Positions 28,508 through 41,241 are shown, numbered from the stretch's first letter. The stretch is DNA of 64,000 nucleotides from Fusobacteriaceae bacterium (GCA_900764925.1 CAAFPW010000085.1:12770-76769), one strand, 5' to 3'. The notes: generated from the sequence alone by a model not told the origin. Made by a program: numbers and translations.

Positions 28508-29662
28508 GTGAAAAAAGATAAATTATATATCGAAAATTTATTTAAAGATTTAATAGATAAGAATATTTTTATAAAAGCTACTGTTTCAAATCCTATAAAT
28601 AAAAAAAATGGGATAACAAAGGGGAATTTAAAACCTGTTTTAATAAAAAATGAAATTTATATACAACTAGAAACTTTCAAAGAGAATAAAGCTTATCATG
28701 AGAATATCTGCTTCTGTGATTTTATGGTTAAATTTTCTGAAATATTAGATGAGTTTAAACAAATACTTATTGTATCTCAAGGAATAGATTATCAGATTTT
28801 AAAAGGAAAAAATGATTATACAATCAGAGAGAATGAAAATAAAAAAGTGGTTAAATCCCTTGAGCACAATAAAAAAAGACAATATATTTTAGAAGAGGGT
28901 AAGCCTATTCCATTCTTAGTAAAATTAGGAGTGATGGGAGAAGATGGAAAAGTCTTTAAAAATTCCTATGATAAATTTAGACAGATCAATAAATATTTAG
29001 AATTTATTGATGATACTATAAGAGAGATGCAAAATAAAAAACTTATAGATAACCACATAAAAGTTGTAGATTTTGGTTGTGGAAAATCTTATTTAACTTT
29101 TGCTCTACACCACTATCTAAAAGATATTAGAGAGTTTACCTATGAGATAATTGGATTGGATCTAAAAAAAGATGTGATGGAGAAGTGTAATAGAATCGCT
29201 AAAGATTTAGATTGTGATAATTTAGAGTTTTTAACTGGAAATATAAAAGATTTTGATAAACTTCAAAATGTTGATCTAATCTTTTCACTACATGCTTGCA
29301 ACAATGCAACTGACTATGCTCTACTAAAGGGCCTAGAATTGGGAGCAAAAGCTATACTTGCTGTACCTTGTTGTCAACATGAGTTCAATGAAAAGATGGG
29401 AAAAAACAGAGGTTCTCAATTCTTTTCTACTGAAACACCAATTGGAAAACATGGAATCCTTTTTGAAAAATTTACATCTTTAGCCACTGATGCCTTCAGA
29501 GCTCAAGCTCTTGAATTATGTGGATTTAAAACACAAGTTATGGAGTTTATAGATATGGAGCACACTCCTAAAAATATTTTGATCAAGGCTATAAAAGAAA
29601 AGGTATCAAAGGAAACTTTAGAAAAAAATATGCAGAGTATAGAGTCTTTAAAGCTTATTTAG
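28508..29662 (+). CDS. Class I SAM-dependent methyltransferase
   Basis: A 384-residue protein with a large N-terminal extension and a Rossmann methyltransferase core from about residue 180. Motif I is VVDFGCGKSYLTFALH, followed by the acidic end of strand 2 (IGLDLKKDV) and the LIFSLHACNNATDYAL motif. AVPCCQHEF follows with a Cys pair. The pattern matches the Methyltransf_32 group, whose substrate (RNA or protein) is uncertain. GTG 28508 is chosen over an ATG 16 codons upstream because GAGGTGAGG directly precedes it. Confidence 0.78.
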   Translation: MKKDKLYIENLFKDLIDKNIFIKATVSNPINKKNGITKGNLKPVLIKNEIYIQLETFKENKAYHENICFCDFMVKFSEILDEFKQILIVSQGIDYQILKGKNDYTIRENENKKVVKSLEHNKKRQYILEEGKPIPFLVKLGVMGEDGKVFKNSYDKFRQINKYLEFIDDTIREMQNKKLIDNHIKVVDFGCGKSYLTFALHHYLKDIREFTYEIIGLDLKKDVMEKCNRIAKDLDCDNLEFLTGNIKDFDKLQNVDLIFSLHACNNATDYALLKGLELGAKAILAVPCCQHEFNEKMGKNRGSQFFSTETPIGKHGILFEKFTSLATDAFRAQALELCGFKTQVMEFIDMEHTPKNILIKAIKEKVSKETLEKNMQSIESLKLI

Positions 29663-29741
29663 GTATTGAACCTCTTCTTGATGAGTTGTTGTCTCCATAC
29701 TTCTTAATTAAATATAATTAATAAAAAATATAATTGCCCTC

Positions 29742-29770
29742 TTGACTTATTGAGTTTTATCAGCTATATA
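29742..29770 (+). promoter_or_regulatory. Promoter for EF-G paralogue
   Basis: TTGACT (29742-29747), 17-base spacer, TATATA (29765-29770), 52 bases before the ATG. Confidence 0.65.
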
Positions 29771-29821
29771 CAAGTAGTGAGATACAGAATGTAACTACAA
29801 TATAATCAGGAGGGCATAATT

Positions 29822-31882
29822 ATGAAGAACTATGAAATTGCAAAAATAAGAAACATATCTCTTTTAGGACATAGAGGAAGTGGAAAAACTACTCTTACAG
29901 AAGCTCTACTATACATATCAAAAACTATAAACAAAATGGGAACTGTTGAAGAAGGAAATACTGTGTCTGACTATGATAAAGAGGAGATTAGAAGAGTTTT
30001 TTCTATTAACACATCAGTTATTCCTATTGAATATGGAGATGGAAAATATAATTTTTTAGATACCCCTGGATATTTTGACTTTATAGGAGAGGTTGAATCT
30101 GCTGTAAGAGTATCTGGTAGTTCTGTAATTGTATTGGATGCTACCTCTGGAGTTGAGGTTGGAGCTGAAAAAGCTTGGAGAATATTGGAAGAAAAAAAAC
30201 AACCAAGAATAATATATCTAAATAAAATGGATAAAGGATATATTAACTATGAGAAACTTCTTTATGAATTAAAGGAAAAATTTGGTAAAAAGATTGCTCC
30301 TTTCTGTGTTCCAATAGGAGAGAAAGAGGAGTTTAAAGGATTTGTTAATATCATTGAGATGAAGAGTAGAATTTTCAATGGAGTAGAGTGTGAAGATAGA
30401 CCTATACCTGATTTTATGGATGTATCTGAAGTAAGAAATCTTTTGATGGAAGCAGTTGCTGAAACTGATGAAGAATTAATGGAAAAATATTTTAATGGTG
30501 AAGAGTTTACTATTGAGGAGATTAAAAGAGGACTTCATAAAGGAGTTGTCAATGGAGATGTAGTTCCTGTTATGGTTGGATCTGCTCTACAAGGAATAGG
30601 AATTCATACACTATTTAAAATGATTAATGACTATATGCCTCTACCTAATGAGATGTTCAATGGAGAGAGAGTTGGAGTAAATCCTGCTGGAGAAGAGGAA
30701 GTTAGAAAAGTTGATAAAAATGAACCTTTCTCAGCTACTGTTTTTAAAACATTAGTTGACCCATTTATAGGAAAAATAACTCTATTTAAAGTAAATTCTG
30801 GAGTACTAAAAAAAGATATGGAAGTACTCAATGTCAATAAAAATAAGAAAGAGAAGATATCTCAAATTTTCTTCTTGAGAGGAAACAAACAGGATGAAGC
30901 TCTTGAAATAACTGCTGGAGATATTGGAGCTACTACAAAACTTCAATATACTCAAACTGGAGATACTCTTTGTGATAAGGATAAACCTATTGAATACTCT
31001 CCTATCAACTTTCCAAAAGCTTGTTTCTACTCTGGAGTAGAACCTGCTGAAAAGGCTGATGATGAAAAATTAAGTACATGCTTACAAAGAATGATGGAAG
31101 AGGATCCAACATTTAAAATGTATCGTAACCATGAAACAAAACAATTATTAATAGGTGGCCAGGGAGAAAAACATCTATACATTATAATTTGTAAGATAAA
31201 AAATAAATTTGGAGTTCACGCAGTTCTTACTGATCCTATTGTTTCTTATAGAGAAACTATCAAAGGAAAATCTGCTGTTCAAGGTAAACATAAAAAACAA
31301 TCAGGTGGAGCTGGACAATATGGAGATGTTTTCATAAGATTTGAACATTCAGATAAAGAGTTTGAATTTATAGATGATATACATGGTGGAGTTGTTCCTA
31401 AGTCTTTCATTCCTGCGGTAGAAAAAGGACTTATTGAAGCTAAGGAAAAAGGAACTCTTGCTGGTTATCCAGTTATAAACTTTAAAGCTACTCTTTATGA
31501 TGGATCATACCATCCAGTAGATTCTAATGAAATATCTTTCAAACAAGCAGCAATCTTAGCTTTCAAAAAAGGAATTGAAGAGGCTAAACCTGTTTTACTA
31601 GAACCAATCTTAGCTATGAGAGTTACTATTCCAGAAACATATCTTGGTGATGTAATGGGAGATATGAATAAACGTAGAGGAAGAATTTTAGGTATGGAAC
31701 ATAACAGTTATAGAGAACATATTCTAAATGTGGAAGTTCCTCAAGTAGAAGTTCTAAACTATGCATTGGATTTGAGAGCTATGACACAGGGAAGAGGAGA
31801 ATTCTCTTTCGAATTTGCTAGATATGAAGAGGTTCCAGAAGTTCTAGCACAAAAAATAATTGCTAGTAGAAAAAAAGATTAA
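29822..31882 (+). CDS. EF-G-like translation GTPase
   Basis: A 686-residue protein. The GTPase motifs are G1 GHRGSGKT (residue about 17), G3 DTPG (about 79) and G4 NKMD (about 132). These are followed by domain II and EF-G domains III-V (QSGGAGQYGDV, RGRILGMEH). G1 differs from canonical EF-G (AHIDAGKT), and the switch I region is short, so this is the FusA2/EF-G-II-like paralogue rather than the main elongation factor. The exact role (alternate elongation, ribosome rescue or stress) is not decided. It stands alone with its own promoter and terminator. Confidence 0.85.
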   Translation: MKNYEIAKIRNISLLGHRGSGKTTLTEALLYISKTINKMGTVEEGNTVSDYDKEEIRRVFSINTSVIPIEYGDGKYNFLDTPGYFDFIGEVESAVRVSGSSVIVLDATSGVEVGAEKAWRILEEKKQPRIIYLNKMDKGYINYEKLLYELKEKFGKKIAPFCVPIGEKEEFKGFVNIIEMKSRIFNGVECEDRPIPDFMDVSEVRNLLMEAVAETDEELMEKYFNGEEFTIEEIKRGLHKGVVNGDVVPVMVGSALQGIGIHTLFKMINDYMPLPNEMFNGERVGVNPAGEEEVRKVDKNEPFSATVFKTLVDPFIGKITLFKVNSGVLKKDMEVLNVNKNKKEKISQIFFLRGNKQDEALEITAGDIGATTKLQYTQTGDTLCDKDKPIEYSPINFPKACFYSGVEPAEKADDEKLSTCLQRMMEEDPTFKMYRNHETKQLLIGGQGEKHLYIIICKIKNKFGVHAVLTDPIVSYRETIKGKSAVQGKHKKQSGGAGQYGDVFIRFEHSDKEFEFIDDIHGGVVPKSFIPAVEKGLIEAKEKGTLAGYPVINFKATLYDGSYHPVDSNEISFKQAAILAFKKGIEEAKPVLLEPILAMRVTIPETYLGDVMGDMNKRRGRILGMEHNSYREHILNVEVPQVEVLNYALDLRAMTQGRGEFSFEFARYEEVPEVLAQKIIASRKKD

Positions 31883-31925
31883 TGTAACATATGTTACTGA
31901 AATTTTAAAAAATATAGTATAAAAT

Positions 31926-31966
31926 AATAGGAGTTGTGGCAGTGATGTCATAACTCTTATTTTATT
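31926..31966 (+). terminator. Hairpin after EF-G paralogue
   Basis: A 15-bp stem (31926-31940 with 31947-31961, three GU pairs) and a 6-base loop, followed by a short T-rich stretch. The U tract is imperfect, so termination may be partial. Confidence 0.6.
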
Positions 31967-32001
31967 ATGATGAAATAAATTAAATTTAGGAGGATAAAAT
32001 T

Positions 32002-32244
32002 ATGCATGATGGTTGCTCTGGAAAATTTGAAAATGGTAAACAGGTAGTAGCTAAACTTAGAATGATGGGATTTAATGAACAACTTATGCCAATCCCTGCT
32101 CAATTTACATGTGAGGATTGTAAAAATGAGATTACAATGGATACTTTTGAATATAAATGCCCACACTGTGGTACAATATACGCTGTAACTCCTTGTCATG
32201 CTTTTGATGTAGAAAATATAATGTGTGCTGGGAAAGAGGAGTAA
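32002..32244 (+). CDS. Small zinc-ribbon protein
   Basis: An 80-residue protein with four Cys in two CxxC-type knuckles (CEDCKNEI and CPHCGTIY) plus N-terminal and C-terminal Cys/His residues (MHDGCSGKF; PCHAF). Such a fold binds zinc or iron. TTAGGAGG precedes ATG. Function unknown; small metal-binding proteins of this kind are conserved in anaerobes. It is transcribed away from the Nudix gene, with a shared terminator. Confidence 0.75.
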   Translation: MHDGCSGKFENGKQVVAKLRMMGFNEQLMPIPAQFTCEDCKNEITMDTFEYKCPHCGTIYAVTPCHAFDVENIMCAGKEE

Positions 32245-32249
32245 AAAAT

Positions 32250-32305
32250 AATTCAAGAATAACTTTCGTTCAAAGAATAAAAGTCATTCTTGAATTTTAT
32301 TTTTT
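32250..32305. terminator. Bidirectional terminator
   Basis: AATTCAAGAAT (32250-32260) pairs with ATTCTTGAATT (32286-32296), followed by TTATTTTTT on the plus strand; A-rich on the other side, so it can serve the convergent Nudix gene too. Confidence 0.75.
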
Positions 32306-32309
32306 GATT

Positions 32310-32705
32310 TTAATATTGTCCTTGAAGTTTCTCAACAATTGGGATATCAGTAGGTACCCATTCTAAATTCAGTAGCTCTTTTCTATCTACCCACCTATAT
32401 TCAATATGCTCTTTTAGTTTAAAAGAGTTAAAATCTATGATATTACAATTTAAACAAGTTAAATCTATAATAAAAGAATCATACTCTTTTACTGTATTCA
32501 TAAATATATCTAAAACTTCAACCTCTATATCTAACTCCTCTAATATCTCTCTTTTTAAAGCTGTTTCAAAACTCTCTCCTGCTTCAATTTTTCCCCCAGG
32601 AAATTCCCATAATCCACCAAATTTTTTATCCAATGGTCGTCTAGCACAAAATATTCTATTATTTTCTATTATAATAGCCCCTACTACCTTAACTATATTT
32701 TTCAT
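32310..32705 (-). CDS. mutT: Nudix hydrolase, MutT-like
   Basis: A 131-residue protein with the complete Nudix box GKIEAGESFETALKREILEE, preceded by FGGLWEFPGG, which is typical of MutT/CTP-type 8-oxo-dGTP or nucleotide diphosphatases. Its start overlaps the 3' end of the helicase gene by 17 bases, so the two genes are translationally coupled. It may therefore act in the helicase's pathway (nucleotide signal or damaged-nucleotide removal), rather than as the general MutT; that is inference. Confidence 0.85.
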   Translation of the reverse strand: MKNIVKVVGAIIIENNRIFCARRPLDKKFGGLWEFPGGKIEAGESFETALKREILEELDIEVEVLDIFMNTVKEYDSFIIDLTCLNCNIIDFNSFKLKEHIEYRWVDRKELLNLEWVPTDIPIVEKLQGQY

Positions 32706-35574
32706 CTGCTACCTCCAGTATATTACTATTAAATTGATAATTACTCTCCACTCTTTCAGTAAGTTCTATAAATATCTCCTTAGGAAGAATGTTATCTAAT
32801 TTTAGCTTAAGAGTAATCGGTTTATTTCCCTCAAACTCTATACAATTACCCTTTCCAATATATAGATATGACTGTATTATTCCATCAACCTCTTTAAATT
32901 TTCTAACAAACATATGAAGATTTATCCCTCTATTAATATTGTCTGTTATATTTTTTCCTATTTCACTAATTTGGGCAGTAGAATTTTGACTTTGCCATTG
33001 TATTAATTCTCTACTTAGAATTTTATCTTTATAATTTATACTTTCTTTAATATCCTTTTCCTTATGTAAATCTATAAATATAAAGTATTCCTTTCCATTT
33101 TTTAGTAATCCACTTCCTCTAAAAGCACTATGTTTTTTTTCATAGTTACATAATAGAGCTACATCTTTCATATTATATGTAGAATAAAGCTTAAAAAATG
33201 GCATTCCGTAATCTTTATTTGAAAACTCTTTTTTATATCTCAACAAGCCATAATCTAATATCTCTAATAGATAATTTTTTAAATTTTCATTTTTTAAAAG
33301 TGAAGTAAATTCCTCACTTTTACTTATTATTCCGTTTTTAAATTTAAAAAGATTATTAGATTTCTTCAATTCAACTGAATCAAAAAACTCTCCATTGAGA
33401 TACCTCATTGAATGCTCTATTGAGCTTTTACATCTCTCTAAATTTTCAATAAAAATAAATCTTGCTAAAAGAGAAATAATTGAATTTATAGATAGTGAAT
33501 TTTCTTCTTTTGAAATTAGGTTATGTATAATAAGAAATTCATAAATTCTTTTTATAGGTAAATAGCTTTCAATTTCTCTTATTATATTGATTTCCTGTTG
33601 AGTAAGTTCAAAACTATTATCTTTAACATATTTCAAAAATTCAAAATAGGATTTACTTTTATTAATATATCTAAAAAGCTCTGGTGCTTCATCAAAATTT
33701 ATATAGTCCATTGGTGTGGGAACTCTTTTTAAAAAATCTTTAAAATTTTCATACTCCTCTTTTAAATATTTAATACTATTAAAATTCTCATTATCCAACT
33801 GCTTAATTATCTCTTCTTTACAAATTTTATCTAAACTTATATGTAAATTTTTAGAAAGATTATTAAAATCATTTTTTACTGATAACTTTAAGCTTTCCTT
33901 ATCATAACCTTTTCTTCCCATTAAAGCTATAGCTATTAAAAATGTTTTATTATGATTTCCAATAAAATCAATCACAGTAAGGAACTCTTTTTCTTTAAAA
34001 TGTCTCAATCCTCTTCCTAATTGTTGAGTAAAAATTATTGGAGAATTGGTTGGCCTAAGCATTAAAATAGTATTGATACAAGGAATATCAACTCCTTCAT
34101 TGAAAATATCTACAACAAAAATAATCTCTATATCATCATATTCAAATTTTTTTAAAATCTCTTTTCTTACTTCAGGATTGGTATTTCCTGTAATAGCTAT
34201 TGCTTTAATTCCTCTTTCTGTAAACTCTTTAGCCATATATTCACACTGCTCTATAGAAATACAAAATCCTAATCCTTTTCTTTTTTCACCACTATATCCA
34301 TAAAAATTCATTTTCTCTATAATAAAATCTACTCTTTTAGACAAATTTAAGAGCTTTGTTAACTTTCTAATCTCAGTTAATTTTATATCTTTTAAATCTA
34401 TATCATCAATATCTTTAATTCCATAATAATGAAAAGGAACTATTAAATTTCTTTCTAAAGCCTCCTGAAGTCTTATTTCTACTGGAATATTCATGTTAAA
34501 AACTTCATAGATATTCCCACCATCACATCTTTCAGGAGTAGCAGTTAATCCCAAAAGAAATTTAGGTTGAAAGTATTCAAGAACTGCTTGATAACTTGGT
34601 GACGTAATATGGTGTGCTTCATCAACTATAATATATTCAAAATAATCTCTCTTGAACTCTAAAAAATATTTATTCATACTTTGTATAGTTGAAAAGATAT
34701 AATTTGATTTTCTATTTTTAATAGCTCCTGTAAATTTCCCATAATTTTTTTCTGGTAAAACTTTTTTAAAAGTTTCCATAGCAGAATTTAATATCTCTTC
34801 ATTGTGAACAATAAATAAAAGTGTCTTAGGATTATAATTTCTTACATCAAAAGCTCCTAAATAAGTCTTTCCTGTCCCTGTAGCAGATATACACAGAGCT
34901 CTTTTTTCATTATACAGTCTAATTTTATATAGATTTTCTAAAGCGGTTTTCTGCATATAATTTGGCTCTACTCTTTGAGTAAAAAAACTTAACTCTGTAT
35001 CTGCTACATTTTTATTTTCTTCTAAAAAATTTGAAAAAGAATAATCTTTTCTTTTTATATTTTTAGAAATAGGCTCATAATAAGGAACTTTTTCAACAGC
35101 TTTTTGCCATAGAAAATTAAACTCTAAAAGAATATCTTTCATATAGGGACTATCTTTTTCAAGAACAGATAGTGTATTCCATTCTATATTTTTTTTAAGT
35201 CCCCCTTTAGTCAAATTAGAAGAACCAATTATTGTTTTATAATGTGTTTCAAATTCAAAGATATATCCTTTTGTATGAAATCCACCTAATTCATCACTAT
35301 CAAAAAATTTTACCTCTATATTTTTAAATTTCTTTAAATATTCAACTGATTTTAATTCTGTAAAGTGTAAATAGTTCGTAGTTAAAATCTTTCCTTTTAT
35401 ATTTTTTCTCTCACAATTAGCAAGAAGTTCTAAAATAATCTGAACTCCAGCAAAATTAATAAAAGCTACAGAAAAAATAAAACTTTTTGCAAACTCTAAA
35501 CACTCTTTTAAATTATTATAAAGATTAGAGTCAAACAAGTAATTATTATTAGTTATAAATCTATTTTTCTCCAT
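32689..35574 (-). CDS. PLD-DEAD/DEAH helicase-DUF3427 protein
   Basis: A 961-residue multidomain protein. The N-terminal 170 residues are a phospholipase-D-type nuclease domain (HTKGYIFEF, then IIGSSNLTKGG). It continues with an SF2 helicase having Walker A ATGTGKTY (about 230), DEAH VDEAHH, LTATPER and a C-terminal helicase domain with QQLGRGLRH. The last 400 residues match the DUF3427 layout. ATG 35574 with AGGGGTG 5 bases upstream is preferred over an upstream in-frame start. Proteins of this build are found as restriction-like or stand-alone defence genes; role here is inferred. Confidence 0.85.
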   Translation of the reverse strand: MEKNRFITNNNYLFDSNLYNNLKECLEFAKSFIFSVAFINFAGVQIILELLANCERKNIKGKILTTNYLHFTELKSVEYLKKFKNIEVKFFDSDELGGFHTKGYIFEFETHYKTIIGSSNLTKGGLKKNIEWNTLSVLEKDSPYMKDILLEFNFLWQKAVEKVPYYEPISKNIKRKDYSFSNFLEENKNVADTELSFFTQRVEPNYMQKTALENLYKIRLYNEKRALCISATGTGKTYLGAFDVRNYNPKTLLFIVHNEEILNSAMETFKKVLPEKNYGKFTGAIKNRKSNYIFSTIQSMNKYFLEFKRDYFEYIIVDEAHHITSPSYQAVLEYFQPKFLLGLTATPERCDGGNIYEVFNMNIPVEIRLQEALERNLIVPFHYYGIKDIDDIDLKDIKLTEIRKLTKLLNLSKRVDFIIEKMNFYGYSGEKRKGLGFCISIEQCEYMAKEFTERGIKAIAITGNTNPEVRKEILKKFEYDDIEIIFVVDIFNEGVDIPCINTILMLRPTNSPIIFTQQLGRGLRHFKEKEFLTVIDFIGNHNKTFLIAIALMGRKGYDKESLKLSVKNDFNNLSKNLHISLDKICKEEIIKQLDNENFNSIKYLKEEYENFKDFLKRVPTPMDYINFDEAPELFRYINKSKSYFEFLKYVKDNSFELTQQEINIIREIESYLPIKRIYEFLIIHNLISKEENSLSINSIISLLARFIFIENLERCKSSIEHSMRYLNGEFFDSVELKKSNNLFKFKNGIISKSEEFTSLLKNENLKNYLLEILDYGLLRYKKEFSNKDYGMPFFKLYSTYNMKDVALLCNYEKKHSAFRGSGLLKNGKEYFIFIDLHKEKDIKESINYKDKILSRELIQWQSQNSTAQISEIGKNITDNINRGINLHMFVRKFKEVDGIIQSYLYIGKGNCIEFEGNKPITLKLKLDNILPKEIFIELTERVESNYQFNSNILEVADEKYS

Positions 35575-35644
35575 AAACACCCCTGACTTCCAATAAATTA
35601 GTATTCTAAAGTAATTATACCCCATTTAATTTATTTAGTCTATA

Positions 35645-35680
35645 TTTAAAAATAGAGGAGATATTGTAACATCTCCTCTA
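35645..35680 (-). terminator. Terminator of bgl operon
   Basis: Perfect 10-bp stem TAGAGGAGAT / ATCTCCTCTA with an 8-base loop, followed on the minus strand by TTTTTAAA. Confidence 0.8.
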
Positions 35681-35690
35681 CATATTCATA

Positions 35691-38581
<2,891 letters not shown>

Positions 38582-38588
38582 ATATTTC

Positions 38589-38657
38589 CCTCCAAAAATT
38601 TAATTTTTAAAGGTTTTGCCTATATATGTGTGGCCATTCACAATATAGTTACAATCC
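38589..38657 (-). promoter_or_regulatory. Expanded RAT element joined to an SD-masking hairpin
   Basis: On the minus strand, GGATTGTAACTATAT starts and ATATAGGCAAAACC ends the element (38612-38657). This is the BglG/LicT RAT consensus split around an enlarged stem-loop (46 nt, versus about 29 nt normally). Its last CC (38612-38613) is also the base of a 10-bp hairpin whose other arm, TTTTTGGAGG, holds the ribosome site of the PTS gene (38589-38613). I see no classical terminator between the two genes. Confidence 0.65.
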
Positions 38658-38686
38658 AAATATATTTAATATGACTTTCGTCTATA

Positions 38687-39529
38687 CTACTTAAGTGACT
38701 CCTTATATAATCTTTGTATATAGATTATTAAGTACATCTGTTCTGCATTGGTTAAAATATAATTATAATCTTTTTCAAAATATTTATAAATTACAGTAAC
38801 ACATTTATAAGCTTGTGGATATTTCTTTTTAAATATCTCAAATAACTCCTCATCCTCATCGTTTACTGTATTATTTAGTACTCTTAAAGATAGAAATTTC
38901 AAATGAGTGACTACCCTATCATATGAAAAACTATCTTCATTTATATCAATTAACATATTAAACTCTATTATATTTAATATTTTTTGAACTATTTTTGTTA
39001 TCTCAGTAGTATTGTTCATACTTCCATCTAATTGAGCATTGATTATGTGACTAGTTATATATCCAGCTTCATCCTTTTGAAATCTAATCCCCAACTTCTC
39101 TTCAATAATTTTTAGTCCCTCAAGAGCAACTTCATATTCATCTCTATACAGGTGTTTTATCTCATTCAATAAAGGATTTTCTATTTCCACTCCATTTCTA
39201 TATCTCTCCACTGCTCCATGTATATGCTCAGTTAAAGAAACATATATAATATTGTGTAATTCCTTATTATATCTCTCTTTTAATAGTTCCACTATCTTTT
39301 TTGTTATTTCTAAATAATTTTCAGGTATATTTAGTATTACATTTTTTAACTTTTCATTAATTTGGGTTTCATCATTTGTAAATATCTTTACATTTTCCCC
39401 TATCTCAATCTCTTCATTTGATTTTTTTTGAAAAGCTATCCCTTTTCCTACAACAATAATCTCTTTATCATTTTCATCTTTTGATATAAAAGCATTATTA
39501 TTTAAAATTTTACCTACCCGAATCTTCAT
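38687..39529 (-). CDS. BglG/LicT-family RNA-binding antiterminator
   Basis: A 280-residue protein: N-terminal RNA-binding (CAT) domain MKIRVGKILNNNAFISKD, then two PRD domains with conserved His in LTEHIHGAVERY and DEAGYITSHIINAQ. Members bind RAT RNA and are controlled by PTS phosphorylation of their PRD His residues. It heads the bgl operon; the RAT lies between it and the PTS gene, so it likely escapes its own control. A GTTTAAAC palindrome lies upstream near 39591. Confidence 0.9.
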   Translation of the reverse strand: MKIRVGKILNNNAFISKDENDKEIIVVGKGIAFQKKSNEEIEIGENVKIFTNDETQINEKLKNVILNIPENYLEITKKIVELLKERYNKELHNIIYVSLTEHIHGAVERYRNGVEIENPLLNEIKHLYRDEYEVALEGLKIIEEKLGIRFQKDEAGYITSHIINAQLDGSMNNTTEITKIVQKILNIIEFNMLIDINEDSFSYDRVVTHLKFLSLRVLNNTVNDEDEELFEIFKKKYPQAYKCVTVIYKYFEKDYNYILTNAEQMYLIIYIQRLYKESLK

Positions 39530-39651
39530 ACTATACCTTTCCTATTTTTGTTTTTATTTAGAACACAAACGAACAATAAAAAATTATATCGTTTAAACAC
39601 TAATCATTCCTCAACTATAATAGCATATTATATTCTAATTGTAAAGAAAAA

Positions 39652-41241
39652 TTAAATAGTTGTGTAAATTATCTCCCCTTCAACAACTGTCATTTGAATT
39701 TTAGTTTTTAAAATATCTCTCTTATCTACCTCAAAAATATTTTGATCTAAAACAAGGAAATCAGCTAATTTTCCAACCTCAATATTTCCTTTCAAGTTCT
39801 CTTCAAAAGATGTATATGCCCCACCTTGAGAGTAATATCTCACAGCATCTTCTACAGTAATAGCTTCTTCAGGTAGCCATCCACCTTCTGGACGATAACT
39901 TATATCTTGTCTATTTACAGCACAGTGTATAGCTTTTATAACATCAGCACTATCTACAGGAGCATCTGACCCAAAAGCCATAGTTATTCCCATATCTTTC
40001 ATTGTCTTCCAAGCATAAGTTTCTAAACTTCTCTCATATCCCACTCTATCCTCAACTATATGTAAATCATAATCTAAGAAAATCGGTTGAATATATGCCA
40101 ATATATTTAGATTTTTCATTCTTTCTAATAACTCTTTTGTTGTAATTTGACAGTGAACAACCCCATGTCTTTTTTTATTTAAATTTGGCAACTTTTCAAA
40201 AGCATCTACACACATCTTTATAGCCCCATCTCCAATTGCGTGTACAGCTATTTGAAATCCATTTTTATCTGAATATTCTACAATTTTTTCAAAATCCTCT
40301 ACAGAGCTTGTAACTATTCCATAATTATTTTCATCATCTATATATGGTTTTTGTAAAAAAGCAGTTTTTCCTCCTAAAGAACCATCTAGTAATAATTTTA
40401 TAGGTCCTATTCTAAAGTTTTTACTTCCATAACCAAAGTGATATCCTTTTCCTTGAAACTCCTCTATTCTTGAAATCTCTGGGAAAAGACATTGTTCATA
40501 AACTTTTATTTTTAATTTTCCCTCTTTTTCTAATTCACTATAAGCTTTTATAATTTTTTCATAATCTTTATCTGGGAAAGTTTCAAAGTCATCTGTTTGT
40601 ACTGAGGTAATTCCCATAGAGAAAAACTCCTCTTGAGTTTCTAGTAACATATTTTTTAGTTCCTCTAAAGATGGACTAGGAATATGAGAGTAGATTAAAT
40701 AAAGTCCATTTTCAGAGAAAATCCCTTTTTCATAGTCCACATCTCCACCAGCACACTTAGTATCTTTAGTTATTCCACACACCTCTAAAGCTTTACTGTT
40801 AACTGTTGCCACATGTCCACAAGTTCTTGTGAAACAGATTGGGTACTCAGTTGAGATTTTATCTAAATCCTCTCTAGTTGGCATTCTCTTTTCTCCGTTG
40901 AATAAGTCTTGATTCCATCCTCTACCTAATATCCAGCCACCATAGACAGTAAAATTCTCTCCTGCTTTAACTACATCTTCTACACTTCTACAAGAGTAAA
41001 GAGGAATTTTTTTCTTATTATATCCATAATTTACAAAGTGTACATGACTATCATTAAAAGCTGGTATTACACATTTTCCTTCCAAATCTACACTTTCTAC
41101 ATTTCCAAATTTTTCTATTAACTCACTCTCTTTTCCCACACCTAAAATTTTCCCATCTTCTACTACTATCGAATCAGCAACCCTATTCTCACTGTCCATA
41201 GTATATATCTTACCATTTTTAAAAATTTTCATTTCTCTCAC
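39652..41241 (-). CDS. YtcJ-like metal-dependent amidohydrolase
   Basis: A 529-residue amidohydrolase of the YtcJ type. It has N-terminal and C-terminal beta-sandwich parts around a TIM barrel, with metal ligands in NDSHVHFVNYG, VHAIGDGAI, VVHCQIT and FGSDAPVDSAD. The substrate is unknown; relatives hydrolyse amides or formamides. No signal peptide. A TAGACT-17-TATAAT promoter precedes it (about 41262-41290). Not obviously linked to its neighbours. Confidence 0.85.
   Translation of the reverse strand: MREMKIFKNGKIYTMDSENRVADSIVVEDGKILGVGKESELIEKFGNVESVDLEGKCVIPAFNDSHVHFVNYGYNKKKIPLYSCRSVEDVVKAGENFTVYGGWILGRGWNQDLFNGEKRMPTREDLDKISTEYPICFTRTCGHVATVNSKALEVCGITKDTKCAGGDVDYEKGIFSENGLYLIYSHIPSPSLEELKNMLLETQEEFFSMGITSVQTDDFETFPDKDYEKIIKAYSELEKEGKLKIKVYEQCLFPEISRIEEFQGKGYHFGYGSKNFRIGPIKLLLDGSLGGKTAFLQKPYIDDENNYGIVTSSVEDFEKIVEYSDKNGFQIAVHAIGDGAIKMCVDAFEKLPNLNKKRHGVVHCQITTKELLERMKNLNILAYIQPIFLDYDLHIVEDRVGYERSLETYAWKTMKDMGITMAFGSDAPVDSADVIKAIHCAVNRQDISYRPEGGWLPEEAITVEDAVRYYSQGGAYTSFEENLKGNIEVGKLADFLVLDQNIFEVDKRDILKTKIQMTVVEGEIIYTTI

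Noticed and set aside
29735..29816. TGCCCTC / GAGGGCA complement around the EF-G paralogue start
   Set aside because: The first half lies upstream of the -35 box, so it would not be in the main transcript; likely chance.
32437..32799. Plus-strand open frame across the Nudix and helicase ends
   Set aside because: Antisense to two recognised protein families; hydrophobic low-complexity content typical of shadow frames in AT-rich DNA.
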